In this document: positions 23,170-33,012 of the stretch, one piece after another
Position numbering within the stretch: position 1 is the first letter of the stretch
Layout of the letters: each line of letters opens with the position of its first letter
From: Triticum aestivum
Lineage: Eukaryota > Streptophyta > Magnoliopsida > Poales > Poaceae
Assembly (NCBI RefSeq): GCF_018294505.1
Contig: NC_057813.1
Coordinates: 318,889,191-318,953,190, forward strand
Length of the DNA: 64,000 nucleotides
Direction of reading: 5' to 3'
The notes under the pieces: generated by a model
Told to the model about the DNA's origin: nothing
Seen by the model: the letters and a program-made list of their open reading frames with translations, nothing else
The model's database searches: none
Program-made: the position numbers and the translations under genes

Positions 23170-24750
23170 ACAGTAACACTTCTCTTTGTTTGGATCCCTG
23201 AGTTAGAGCTAGTTTGGGTTGAAATAGCCTCAAATTATCAAAACAAGAGGGGTTAGTTTGAGCTAGTTTGCTCTAACCCGGCTAAAAAACGAGCCCGGTG
23301 GAGAGGTTCTAATTGGGTTAGTTATCCTCGGGGCCACTAAAAGAGAACTAAAAAAAATCTCCACTGCCCGCACCAGATCGCTCCCCCCTCTCGCACGACT
23401 CCTCTCTGTTCCCCATAGGCCCGCCCGCCCAAGCGCCGCTCACCCTCTTTCTCCTCCGGCCGCCCTCTCCTTCGGCCTCCGCGGCCCTACTCCGGCCGCC
23501 CTCTCCCTCCGGCCTTCGAAGGTCGCCCCGCTCCCCCTTCACCAGTCGTTTTTCTCCCTCTGTCGTGCGCGGCGGTGGCGCATCTACCAGGGAGGTCATG
23601 AGAGGGGTGAGTTTGTTCGTTCCTTCTCTGTCTCATGGCCATATCATTGATCTTGCTTGCTCTAGGGCTAATTCTGATTTGGAAAAGTAGATCCTGATCA
23701 AATTTGGTATAGATTTGTGGTGCATGCATGGAATTGTTTGATGCAGCTTGAGGAGGTAATAAATCTTTCTAGAGGCCCAAAGATTCAGTTCGCCTTTCTA
23801 GGTATTTCAATTTCAGGCTTGCATTATTTCTAGAGGCCCAAAGATTCAGTTCACCTTTCTAGGTATTTCAGTTTCACGCTTGCATTATTTCTAGAGGCCC
23901 AAAGATTCAGTTCACCTTTCTAGGTATTTCAATTTCAGGCTTGCATTATTTCTAGAGGCCCAAAGATTCAGTTCACCTTTCTAGGTATTTCAGTTTCAGG
24001 CTTGCATTATTTCTAGAGGCCCAAAGATTTAGTTCACCTTTCTAGGTATTTTAGTTACAAGCTTGCAATATTTCTAGAGGCCCAAAGATTAAGTTCCCAG
24101 TCGGCGGTAAGCGGCCCTGCTACCCATGCTGGTGTCGACCTCAACTCGCAAGGGCCAGCGTCGGAGGGGTTCCCGGGGCTTGGGCTCTACAGAGCCTTCC
24201 TCCAGAGCGACGATGGCGAGCTCCTCCCTCGGTGCATGAGGGGCTTCGGGCTACCTCCCTATCGTGAATGACTTCCGTGATGAGTTAGCTCATGCTTTGT
24301 TTCATGAAGTGTTTTTTTTTGTGAATCTTGATTGACGACTTGTATGTTTAAGTGGGATATCTCATTTGTATGGACAAAGTAAAAATTATCATGTTTTGCA
24401 TGCTTGATTTCTATAGATGGTTCGTTTATGTCAATTGTGAGCGGGAGGAGGCCACAGAAGAGCCGGCCACACTAAATCCGGCAAGAAATAGGGTCCAAAG
24501 TAGTCAAATGATTGAGAAAGAGCATTTATTGTCAATCTAACCCTGCCATCCATACACCTCTTTGGTTTAGAGTTAGTTCAAGGTTAGAATCTAACTCTAA
24601 CCTCTAACTGAGTTAGAGTTCTCCTCGTCTCGGTTCATCACCATCATACTTTCCCCATTCCTGTGTTTTCAGTATCCTGTGAATCAAAGAGGCCCTTTTT
24701 TTGCGGGAAAAATCAAAGAGGCCCTTAGACTGGTTTAGGTCCGGTCATTT
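23170..24750 (+). mobile_element. PIF/Harbinger-like remnant with ORF1-like fragment
   Basis: The left part has a ctctttgtttggatccctgag / gagttagagctagtttg texture. The right part has ctctttggtttagagttagtt and ends near aatcaaagaggcccttag, resembling grass Harbinger/Tourist ends. Inside, a GC-rich leader (23350-23610) ends in a gtgagt donor-like site. At 24108-24270 a frame reads GVDLNSQGPASEGFPGLGLY then RAFLQSDDGELLP. In my memory this resembles the N-terminal part of grass Harbinger Myb-like ORF1 proteins. No transposase is present. The exact ends and target duplication are not resolved. Confidence 0.4.
23768..24095 (+). repeat. 61-bp minisatellite, about 5.4 copies
   Basis: The unit tctagaggcccaaagattca starts at 23768, 23829, 23890, 23951, 24012 and 24073, an exact 61-base period. 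The first copies are nearly identical and the last two are more diverged. It sits inside the Harbinger-like remnant between its GC-rich leader and its coding fragment, probably within a former intron. Confidence 0.92.
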
Positions 24751-25330
24751 TTTATAAGTGTGTTATGTCCAAAATATAATGAACCTGCTCCGGTTTCCAT
24801 GAAAATAATTCGGTTTCATGTAGTAATTCATTCATATATTTATTCTTCTGCGGGGGGTTTGCATGTAATTCGTGTGGTCTAAAATGTAAAGTACCCCAGC
24901 ATATGCTCCGAGTCGTGCATGCACTACGACCCAGATGCTCTATGTCCCACATGTCGGTGAATGGGAGCACGTGGAAATAGCCTAGGAATACATATAGAAG
25001 GATAAATGCATGAAAAAATATGTACTGTGAAGCATAGCCGCGGTTCAAAAAAGGAGACCAAAAGTGATGACAGCTATAGGTCGCACACACCCAACTAGTG
25101 GTACTAGACATACGACTAATTTTTCCCTCAAAAAAAAGAGGCACGAGTGCTCAGTACTCCCATTCTATAAACACGAGTCCCATTTGACAACAGCGTCCGT
25201 GCTACAGCTAGCTCTCCTCCCTCGTTTCTCTCTTCTAATTCTAAACTCGGCCGACGCCCGGTGGGCGGGGTGGGTTTGCTCAACTGCAGCCCCACCTCAC
25301 AGTGAAAATGTTACGACTGGAATAAAAATG
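24751..25330. other. Spacer without recognised feature
   Basis: This stretch has mixed base composition, with short open frames and no similarity that I can name. It includes a string of cloverleaf-free, low-complexity segments such as ttttttccctcaaaaaaaag. I see no gene here. Confidence 0.4.
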
Positions 25331-25337
25331 CCATATA

Positions 25338-25504
25338 CTCCGTCCGTTCATAAATATAAGCCTTTTTAGATACTATTTCAAATGGAATACAGCATACAGA
25401 TGTATGTAGACATAGTTTAGAGTGTAGATTCACTCATTTTGCTCCGTATGTAGTAGTCACTTGCTGGAATCTTTAGAAAGACTTATATTTGGGAACGGAG
25501 GTAG
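25338..25504. mobile_element. Stowaway MITE
   Basis: The element starts CTCCGTCCGTTCATAAATATAAG after a TA and ends ACTTATATTTGGGAACGGAGGTAG before a TA. The inner text (agattcactcattttgctccgtatgtag) matches the same MITE type seen in inverted orientation at 22838. Length is 167 bp. Confidence 0.9.
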
Positions 25505-25631
25505 TACTATACTAATAAAACATTAAGGCTACGAGGCGATGCAGTGCTAGTTACAGGAGGCAAGAAGAAGTGATGCATCCATCTACGACGTCCACCTCCT
25601 CGACTCAGGGCGCCGGCCCACCGAACGGCGC

Positions 25632-26174
25632 CTAAGTAGCAGCGGCTTTCGTGGCCAGGTCGACGTGCTTCTGAACAATGGCGTCCAAAGATTCCAGCCG
25701 CTGGAAGAAGGCCAACGTCTTTCTGTCCTCGCTTGCCTTGTAGTGGCCTATGTAGACGATTTCCTCATAGACGCGGATGTGCAGGTCGACGGTTTCATGC
25801 ATGGCGAGGCGCTGTGCAGCGAGCGTGGCCTCGAGGTGCACATTCTTTGTCGCGACCTCCGGCACCTGCAGGGCCACGAGGGCTTGAAAGAGTTCGTCAC
25901 CATGGAGGCCGATGAGGGTGGCAGGCAACGAGGAGCCTTGGCGCGCGAGCTGGAGTAGTACGGCAAGGTCGTCTGCGCGCTTCTTGACGGCGGTGAACTT
26001 GCGGATGGAGTTGACCATCATGTCGTCCATGCGAGAGGCGAAGCCGGCGTCGGCAAGGGCTATGATGCCTGCGGTCGCCAGCACCTTCTGGAAACGCTGC
26101 GCGGTGCGGGGCCGCAGGCAGGCGCCTTGGATGATTTGGCACAGCCAACTGCCGCTCGCGTCCATCGCCTCCAT
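25632..26174 (-). CDS. Unknown 180-aa grass protein
   Basis: This is an open 180-codon frame on the minus strand. I chose the ATG at 26174 (MEAMDASGSWLCQIIQGACL) because a TATA-like site lies about 100 bases upstream; an in-frame ATG at 26300 would lie upstream of that TATA. The protein is mostly helical in appearance, with LARQGSSLPATL and LATKAAAT at the C-terminus. It has no signal peptide, membrane segment or catalytic motif that I recognise. The GC-rich codon use and lack of stops suggest selection until recently. It could belong to a grass-specific family of unknown function (DUF1110-type proteins are one idea, untested). It has no partner genes nearby and lies inside the candidate CACTA span, so it may be captured cargo. 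Confidence 0.6.
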   Translation of the reverse strand: MEAMDASGSWLCQIIQGACLRPRTAQRFQKVLATAGIIALADAGFASRMDDMMVNSIRKFTAVKKRADDLAVLLQLARQGSSLPATLIGLHGDELFQALVALQVPEVATKNVHLEATLAAQRLAMHETVDLHIRVYEEIVYIGHYKASEDRKTLAFFQRLESLDAIVQKHVDLATKAAAT

Positions 26175-26270
26175 AGGTGCTTGTGGCTTCCGGTCACTTG
26201 GTCTTGGATTGGAGTGAGCAGTGTTGCGCAGAGACTTGGAAGTAGATGGATTGGAGTGGTGGGGCGCCTT

Positions 26271-26280
26271 TATTATATGA
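26271..26280 (-). promoter_or_regulatory. TATA box of the 180-aa gene
   Basis: On the minus strand this reads TCATATAATA, about 100 bases before the chosen start codon. This gives a leader of roughly 60-70 bases, normal for plant genes. Confidence 0.5.
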
Positions 26281-26299
26281 GAGTCCAAACTCTGTTGCA

Positions 26300-27840
26300 T
26301 TCACATCGTGCTGGCTCTATTCTACTTCTCCAATTAATTCCCTCTGCATGTAATTGAGGATGCCTCATTGACCGTTCAACGTCTCAGGAACCGCTACCCT
26401 CTCCCTCCTTGGCATTCAAGCACCTATGGACCCGTCGACGACGAGGTGCCTATGGTGACTTCGTAAATTTCAAGATGATAGTGTCATGCGTGTGTGCGTT
26501 CATAGGGGTGAGTGTATGCGCGTGTATATGAGCGCTTGCGTCTGTACTATGTCAAAAAAACATAAATGTGTGTCAAAAAGAGACTAGTCAGTATACTCAA
26601 TATTGTGCACTTCGGAGAGGAAAACGATAGAACTAGTACGTATTTATTTACGGTGCAGATTCACTCATTTTGCTCCATATGTACTCCATCTCGGTGTAGT
26701 CTAGTCACTTGTTGAAATCTCTAGAAGGGCAAATACTCCTTTCTGGTTTACATGGCTATACTAGCAAGTAGTTGTACGTACTAGTACAATAGTGGGCTCA
26801 CATAGAAATTTTGTCCCATGCAAGAGCCTGGCTATATGCGCGCTCCAATGTTCCCAACTGCAACATTCGGTTTGCACTTGGCTCTTTGCCTCTTGGAGAA
26901 GATGAACAATGATGTTACTACTACTGCTTCTACAGTGTCGAATCCACTACTGCATGTCCGTCCACTGCGAGCGGGATGGATAGCTTGTTGTAGAAGTACT
27001 ACTAAGCAAAAGCTTGTCCTCATTTGCGAGCAACCACGCACATGGGCGAGGGAGAAGGCGTGTAGTAAAATCAAGCTTCTCCTCGTTGTACGAGTTGATG
27101 CTACACATCATAGCACTGGCCCCACATGCTTGCCTCTAAACTTGGCTGAAAGACCCGTAGTGTACAAAATATATTTGCTACAACCTCTAACATTTACCCA
27201 CCACAAATTAAAATATATGTGGTCGTATGCATCGTTCTGATGCAGAGGCCGGGGAGTCCCCCCTTTTCCAAAAAACAAATTAAAATATATATTCCTGTCT
27301 TAACCAGATGAGCGTGCAAACTACAATCACCAGGGTGACAGGTAGGGCCAGAAGACTATTTTAATTTTTTTTTAAACTTTGAGATGGCCACATAGCATGG
27401 AGCCGACCCCAACAATTTTAAGCTTAAAGGCATGGTACACGCTATCCTAGACTACTCTACACATGAAACTGCCACACGAGCGTCCGGACTGCGCTTGGCT
27501 CTTCGCCTCTTCAGGAAGTCGAACAACGATGGAGTACTACTGCACTGGAGGAGTACTACGGTATGCTTCTGGCCATCTGACACCGATTGAACTGCTGCAT
27601 GTCCACCACGTGCGGGAGGGAGAGCGTGTAGCGAAAGCTTCTCCTAGTCTTGCCAGCCACCACGCTCATGGGCGAGGGAGGGACGCTCCTGCCTTTGCGT
27701 GTATGACAGGTGGGCCCGACAGGTGTGTGGCCAACCTATCATACAGCCAAAGGCAGGTGCAGTTAAGTCCGTGAGGGAGAGGATAATCAAACTTCTCGTT
27801 GATGTCCGAGTTGACGCGACACATCAAAGCACTGCACTCG
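26300..27840. other. Non-coding stretch with a diverged direct duplication
   Basis: Two blocks about 0.6 kb apart (about 26840-27090 and 27470-27680) share gc(a/g)cttggctctt(t/c)gcctctt and ctgctgcatgtcc-type phrases with similar order. This indicates an old direct duplication. A partial Stowaway remnant (agattcactcattttgctcc) lies at about 26655-26740. Short open frames across the blocks do not match each other in frame, so coding is unlikely. Confidence 0.45.
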
Positions 27841-27844
27841 ATAT

Positions 27845-27960
27845 ATTTCAATAATTTGCGTTTACCGATGCATTAATTACAATGCATGCATGCATGCCGT
27901 GACTCTCCTTTCGATACTTGCCTGTGTTGATTTAATGCACCTTGAAGTAGTATAAAATAT
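27845..27960 (+). mobile_element. Fragment of a Stowaway-type MITE interior
   Basis: This segment (gatgcattaattacaatgc, then atgcatgcatgc, then gatttaatgcaccttg) matches the interior of the split MITE at 37500-37605. It lacks the CTCCCTCC ends, so it is a fragment. It sits directly upstream of the SINA-like pseudogene. Confidence 0.6.
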
Positions 27961-28000
27961 GTGACATAAAGCTTTGTAATGCCCCGGCCCAAGTCGAGAG

Positions 28001-28910
28001 ATGGTTGTGCACGAGGAGGGTGAGATCATGCAGACCGAATAGGACCCGACGATGGAGCTTTCTAAGGTCTCGATGGACCTCACCGTGCTCCACTGCCCCT
28101 TGTGTCCCCGCCTCTTGACGCCTCCAGTGTATGAGGTTCGAATACACCTCGTCCATTCGGCTGATTGAGCAAGGTACAGGTTTCTTGATTGATGTGTTGT
28201 TCGATTGATTTCTGCAGTGCAAGGGAGGGCACCTGGCCTGCGGGACTGCCGCGTCGAGCACCTCGGGAACCAACGGCAGTGCCAGAAGTGCGAGCACGGC
28301 GGTGGCTTCGACATGCGGAACACGATGGTGGACTCCGCCCTTTCGTCGGTGAGGGTGGAGTGCCCGCACGAAGGCTGTGGGCTCTACGTCACTTACCACA
28401 AGCTCGCCGATCACCAAAGCGTGTGTCTGCTCGCGCCCTGCAAATGCCCGTGCCCGTCTGTGACTACGAAGGCCTGCCGCCGGCGCTCTACCACCACATC
28501 AGCACCGGGCATCCCATGCCCGTGCACATGATCCAATACGGCAAGGTGCTCCAGCTGCAAGTGCCACTGTCGGAGCCACGGCTCTTGCTGTTCGCGGAGG
28601 AGGACGGCCGCGTGTTTTTCTTGGTCGGCGGCGTGCCTGACATCAGCGCACCTATCGCCGTGTCGGTCGTCTGCATCAGAGCGGGGGCGTCCCCACTGCC
28701 GCACTACGTGGCCAAGCTGTGGGAGAACGGCCCGCCGGGGGAGCCCAAAGGCATGACCGACGCCTCAAGGTGGAAATGGAGGTGACAAGCAACAAGGATC
28801 CCGGCAACATCGACGTGCAGGAGCTGACCTTCTTGACAGTTCCACCCAAGCTGCTGGCCGGGGCTAAGCTGGTGTCCCTCCACATTCAGATTGACAAGCT
28901 CACGTCCTAA
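28001..28910 (+). pseudogene. Broken SINA/SIAH-type RING E3 ubiquitin ligase gene
   Basis: Exon 1 (28001-28135) ends with the RING start LHCPLCPRLLTPPVYE. The intron is 28136-28217 (gttcg...tctgcag). Exon 2 continues with CKGGHLACG, the SIAH-type zinc finger CPHEGCGLYVTYHKLADHQ, and the substrate-binding part (HHISTGHPMPVHMIQYGK, ...VQELTFLTVPPKLLAG). It ends with TAA at 28908. Functional family members ubiquitinate target proteins as dimers. This copy carries TAG at codon 14 (28040-28042) and frameshifts near 28245, 28445 and 28775, so no full protein can form. A downstream ATG after the TAG does not rescue the later frames. It lies within the candidate CACTA span. Grasses have large SINA-like families with many pseudogenes. 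Confidence 0.85.
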
Positions 28911-29097
28911 ATGTTTCTACAGTGCCTTCTGTTTATCTTAGTAATATGCTAATATCGGGATTACCTTGGTCTACTTTAGCTTAAGAAATGGTGGGTTTTG
29001 GTGGCGATGCAACAATTACTTCGACATCAGATCAGTAATTTCCAAGAGTCGAACGGATATTTTGTGTCTGTTGGATATAAACTTCCTTTGGGTAAGA
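28911..29097. other. Spacer downstream of SINA-like pseudogene
   Basis: This stretch probably includes the former 3' UTR. No feature is recognised. Confidence 0.3.
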
Positions 29098-29101
29098 AGT
29101 A

Positions 29102-29182
29102 CTCCCTCTGTCCCAAAATATAAGAATGTTTTTAACACTACACTAGTGTCAAAAACGTTCTTATATTATGGGACGGAGGGAG
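29102..29182. mobile_element. Short Stowaway MITE (81 bp)
   Basis: The ends CTCCCTCTGTCCCAAAATAT and ATATTATGGGACGGAGGGAG form a near-perfect hairpin flanked by TA. The interior aacactacactagtgtcaaa is itself palindromic. Confidence 0.92.
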
Positions 29183-29187
29183 TACTA

Positions 29188-29272
29188 CTTGTCATCAAAA
29201 TGTATAAAAGGAGATGTATGTAGATGTATTTTAGTTCTAGATATGTCCCTTTTTATCCATTTTGATGACAAG
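29188..29272. mobile_element. Small inverted-repeat element next to MITE
   Basis: CTTGTCATCAAAATG at 29188-29202 is perfectly inverted at 29258-29272. A further CTCCCTCCGTTCCACAATAC start follows at 29275 without a visible right end. This looks like overlapping or nested MITE pieces. Confidence 0.55.
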
Positions 29273-29379
29273 CACTCCCTCCGTTCCACAATACATGCCT
29301 TCCATTTGTCAAAATATAGATGTATCTAGACATGTTTTAGTATATAGTACATCCATGATAGAGCCAATCGGATGGTTGA

Positions 29380-29711
29380 GAACACTACAATTCGTAGCTA
29401 CAGATGCGTGTGTGACTCCAAAATGCAGAGGCCGGAGGTCATCATCCACCTTTTCGAGAAAAAACAGACGCGTGTGTGAGAGGACGAGTGTGTGCGTGCA
29501 CCTCTTCTCTTCCTGTATAACGTAGTACTAAACTTAGAGTACAAGTTTTTGTGGGTGGCACGATGGTGTGTGCGAGAAGTCCCGAGAGATAGGTTTAATA
29601 CGTCTGAAAAAAAGACTAGCCAAGAGCTCGCCACGCGGCTATTCATGTCGAACGCCCCATTAACCGTAAGATATGTATACGACGGTGCCAGTTATTGCAC
29701 GTACACAGCAG
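29380..29711. other. Spacer with a LINE/SINE-like aatgcagaggccgg tail motif
   Basis: The phrase aatgcagaggccggaggtca, then tcatccaccttttcgagaaaaaa, resembles the 3' tails of Triticeae non-LTR elements. A similar tgcagaggccggggag phrase ends in poly-A-like text at 27240-27280. No body of a LINE or SINE is recognisable. Confidence 0.3.
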
Positions 29712-29713
29712 TA

Positions 29714-29772
29714 CTCCCTCCTTTCCGGTTTATAGGGCTCAATTCAAAAATCTCACCAACCAAGATGGTAAG
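29714..29772. mobile_element. Stowaway MITE, left part (split by gypsy element)
   Basis: It starts after TA with CTCCCTCCTTTCCGGTTTAT and AGGGCTCAATTC. The complementary right end is at 37433-37697. The Ty3/gypsy element at 29773-37432 was inserted into this MITE. Confidence 0.85.
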
Positions 29773-30688
29773 TGATGAGGACATCAATACCATCGTTACA
29801 TCCACAGCCCCTACTGCTACATATACGGGACCAATTACTAGAGCTCGCGCACGCCAATTAAATTATCAGGTACTTTCGTTTCTTGGTAATGATTCTAATG
29901 TTCATGAGAATATGATGCTGCCTAAATTGGATACATTTGTTTTGCTTACAAATGAAGGGCCTAGCTTGGAGAAGGATGAACATTGGAGCAAGAACAAGCA
30001 TGGAGATGATGCCATGCGCAAGGGGAACAAGAACGGAGTTACAAGTGATGATTTCAGGACTTTGAAGCCACCATAATGGGTGCATGAAGCCTTGGACGAA
30101 ATATACAAGATGCCACTTCATAAATTTCGTCCCGAGGCTATTCTAGGTGCTGCGTCACCTTATTATTGGGCCAGGCCCTTGTAATTTCGAAATACATAAG
30201 TATAGGCTATTTTTAGAGTCCGTATGTGTGGGGAAACAAGAGATAGGGTTGATTTCGGACCCCTCCACCAAGGGCCACGAAATTCCCCCCTCTTCCTCCA
30301 TATATACAGCCCTTAGGGCACCGTTTAGACTTTGGGTTTTGTTTAGATTAAAGTTCGCCATAGCTGCAACTTCGCGTACTTCGTTTGTGTTCAACGACCA
30401 GACAAAGGCGTCACAGAACCCCACCTTGATCAGTAAAGCTTTCATCTTATATTCGCAATATCCAGATTGCAATCTCAGATTCTTGCTTGTTCTTCATTTG
30501 CTCGCAGGAATCAGACCCTCGTGGTCAGGTTGATCATGCTCCAGCGTGGTCAATAACCTCTCGGAGTTGGTTTAGCGATTGCTAAGGTGCAACGTCCTCG
30601 CACGTTCGTAGTCGGATCGTCAAAGTCGACTTCCACCAAAGTTAAATCCATCATCTCATCGAAAGACGGGACACCTCCGCCTCTATCA
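29773..30688 (+). repeat. 5' LTR of Ty3/gypsy element
   Basis: 916 bp, TGATGAGG...CTCTATCA. It contains a TATA-like site (tatata, 30301-30306) after ccctcttcctcca and a pyrimidine-rich U5. The first 302 bases are also open as the coding tail of pol (see the 3' LTR), beginning [19 protein letters not shown]. Confidence 0.95.
30301..30306 (+). promoter_or_regulatory. LTR promoter TATA box
   Basis: tatatacag follows a ccccctcttcctcca run within the 5' LTR. The related solo LTR at 56861 has tataaatac at the matching position. This supports it as the core promoter of the element. Confidence 0.6.
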
Positions 30689-30690
30689 AG

Positions 30691-30702
30691 TGGTATCAGA
30701 TT
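30691..30702 (+). promoter_or_regulatory. Primer binding site of Ty3/gypsy element
   Basis: TGGTATCAGA begins 2 bases after the LTR end and matches the start of the usual initiator tRNA-Met complement. The following TT in place of GC makes the match shorter than in the LARD-like element. Confidence 0.75.
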
Positions 30703-31785
30703 TCCAGATTGCTCGGTGAGATTTTACAGTTTTTCGTAGTTTAGATCGAGTCTTTTCTTCATACCTATAGTCCACGAAAAAGCCGCAAAAAAATTAGGGT
30801 TAGTTCATCATATCCGAACCAGTCTGAGCCATTGCATAATCTTTTTAGGGTTTTGCTTTGTTGAATTTGCGGTTGCATCATCGTGTCTAGTTGCTGGTCT
30901 TAGAGTCTAGTCTTTTAGAGTTTCGAGTTCTGGTCATAAGTTGTCACGCCGCCGCCGCACCACCACCACCACCGCTGCCATCTACCACCATATATCCACC
31001 ACCAATCCGAGTTCTTGTAAAATTAGGTTTGTTTTCGAGATCCATCTAGATTCCGATTCGTGTTTCCTTGCCGGAGTAGGTTTCGGAAAAAAAAAGTCCG
31101 GAAACCACCCTCCATTTAGGCCCAAAATTTTTCGAAAACGCATTTTTCGAAAAATTTCCTAGCTATCCTATTTTTAGGTGTTTCTGAGTGTTTTGAGACA
31201 GGTGCCATTATAGGAAGTTTTTTTTGACCCGTTTCTAGTTTTTGGGTCCGGGCAGTCGAAAAAAAAATTGGTCGAAAAAATTTCGTGCCCATCCTGTCAG
31301 TTTGACCTAGGAAGAGTTTTGAGACACTCGCCATTATAGTGATTTTTCGCAAAAAAAAGCAGCGCAAAAAAAGAGCGAAAAAAAAATCCAGAGTGTGCTT
31401 TTCCCTTGTTTACGTGCCGCGCCATGATTTTGTTGGTGTTCTAGGCTCGCGTCTCTAGCATAGTCTAGCCTAGGACCAGTACAGTACCGTCGTTGAGCGT
31501 TTATTCAACTTTGCATCTCTGAATTGAATATTGCTGACCCTTTTTGCTACCATATTATAAGCCTTCCCATCTCGACATACATCTACGTCGTGCGTTAGAC
31601 TCTCCCTGGTAATCGCTCTATCCAAGCTTTGAGAGTTTTGACTACAACGGTTGCCGATCACCACCTGCTGCTGGGTAAGAACTGGTAAAAATTTGAGATT
31701 TGCTTGACGGGTTTGTGATACACCACCACCACTTCTTAGTAGTCTGTAGGATCATATTCTTGTGTGTTTCTATTTGCTGCTAACC
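30703..31785 (+). other. Untranslated leader of Ty3/gypsy element
   Basis: About 1.1 kb lies between the primer site and the gag start codon. It is T-rich with repeated tttcgaaaaaa and gacaggtgccattatag / gacactcgccattatag phrases and has no long plus-strand frame. In such elements this region holds packaging and dimerisation signals; I cannot assign them here. Confidence 0.6.
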
Positions 31786-33012
31786 ATGGTAGGATCACAA
31801 GCCGATGAGACTGATTGGGAGAACCTGACGAACAAACAGCTACATGATAAATTTCAGCAAATGATGAGTGGACAGTTTAATGAATTGCTCGCGCGTTTTC
31901 CACCACCACCGCCGGCTACACCTACCGCACCTCTGCAACAACAACAGCAACGCCTCTTTCCGAATCAGTATGGACGAGCGAAGCGTGTTCCTATTGTGGA
32001 TGGCCAAACTTCTGGTGCTGCTGTTCCTATTGTTGATGCTTCCTGGGCTCCTTCTACGGTTGCTGCTGGTACCCAGGAGGACGATGAGTATGCGGGTGAT
32101 TATGAGGATGAGGTTGATCAAAATCAGCACTACGTGCAGCCACCTGCACCACCACCAGCAGGTCGACCTCAGGTATATATTCGTAATGGTAGGCCTGCAC
32201 CACCACCTCAGGTACGAGATGATGTCCATATTCCTAAACTGAAATTGAATATTCCACCATTTGAGGGTAGATATGTTCCTAATATATATCTTACTTGGGA
32301 GTTAGAAACTGAACAACGATTTACATGTTTACAATATCCTGAGGAGAGACGAGCTGCTGCTGTTGTTTGTGCTTTCACTAGTTTTGCATGTGTATGGTGG
32401 TCTGAACATTGTAGATTATATCCTATTCCAACTACTTGGGCTGGTTTGAAAACTACTATGCGTACGCGTTGGGTTCCACCATATTATCAACGTGAATTGC
32501 TTCAAAAATTGCAGCGTTTAAGACAAGGGAAAAATTCTATAGAAGAATATTATCAGGAATTACAAACTGGCATGATTAGATGTGGTATTGTTGAGGAGAA
32601 TGAAGCTATGCTTGCACGTTTTCTGGGTGGATTAAATAGAGAGATTCAGACCATTCTAGACTATAAGGAGTATACTAATATCACTCTTTTATTCCATCTT
32701 GCTTGTAAAGCTGAACGTGAAGTGCAGGATCGACAAGCATTGGGGTGAACTAACTTTTCTGCAGGCCGACCTTCATCATGGACACCACGTGCATCTTCTA
32801 CTTCAACTGCACCAGCACCTCCATCAGGTGCCACCTCCAGCCGTGATACAAGAAAATAGGCACAACCACCATTATCTGCCAAGAGCGTACCTGCGGGGCC
32901 TGCACAGCGTTCTTCTTCTTCTATAGCATCAACAGGGCACACAAGTGATATTATTTGTCGTCGTTGTAAGGGGGGAGGTCATTATGCGAGAGAATGCAAA
33001 TCTCCGCGTGTG
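31786..33012 (+). pseudogene. gag: gag of Ty3/gypsy element (two in-frame stops)
   Basis: The ATG at 31786 (MVGSQADETDW) opens a 320-codon frame to TGA at 32746-32748. It has a proline/glutamine-rich N-terminal part, then the retrotransposon gag domain with YPEERRAAAVVCAF and LQKLQRLRQGKNSIEEYYQ. The same frame continues after the TGA. It meets a second stop (TAG, 32857-32859) and then encodes the CCHC zinc knuckle CRRCKGGGHYAREC near 32956-32997. The shared frame shows that gag and pol were one polyprotein. Both stops fit single C-to-T changes (CGA to TGA, CAG to TAG). Gag would form the cytoplasmic particle and bind RNA. As it stands, the zinc knuckle is cut off. Confidence 0.88.

Noticed and set aside
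23768..24095. CRISPR-like array from regular repeats
   Set aside because: The repeats are directly adjacent tandem units without unique spacers, and this is plant nuclear DNA. It is a minisatellite.
26818..27774. Two small plus-strand genes (26818-27240 and 27463-27774)
   Set aside because: The blocks are related at the DNA level, but their open frames do not correspond to each other, so the frames are not conserved.
29773..30076. Separate host gene encoding the DINTIVTS...LKPP peptide
   Set aside because: The frame is the 5' LTR copy of the pol tail, which is identical in the 3' LTR. It has no start of its own.
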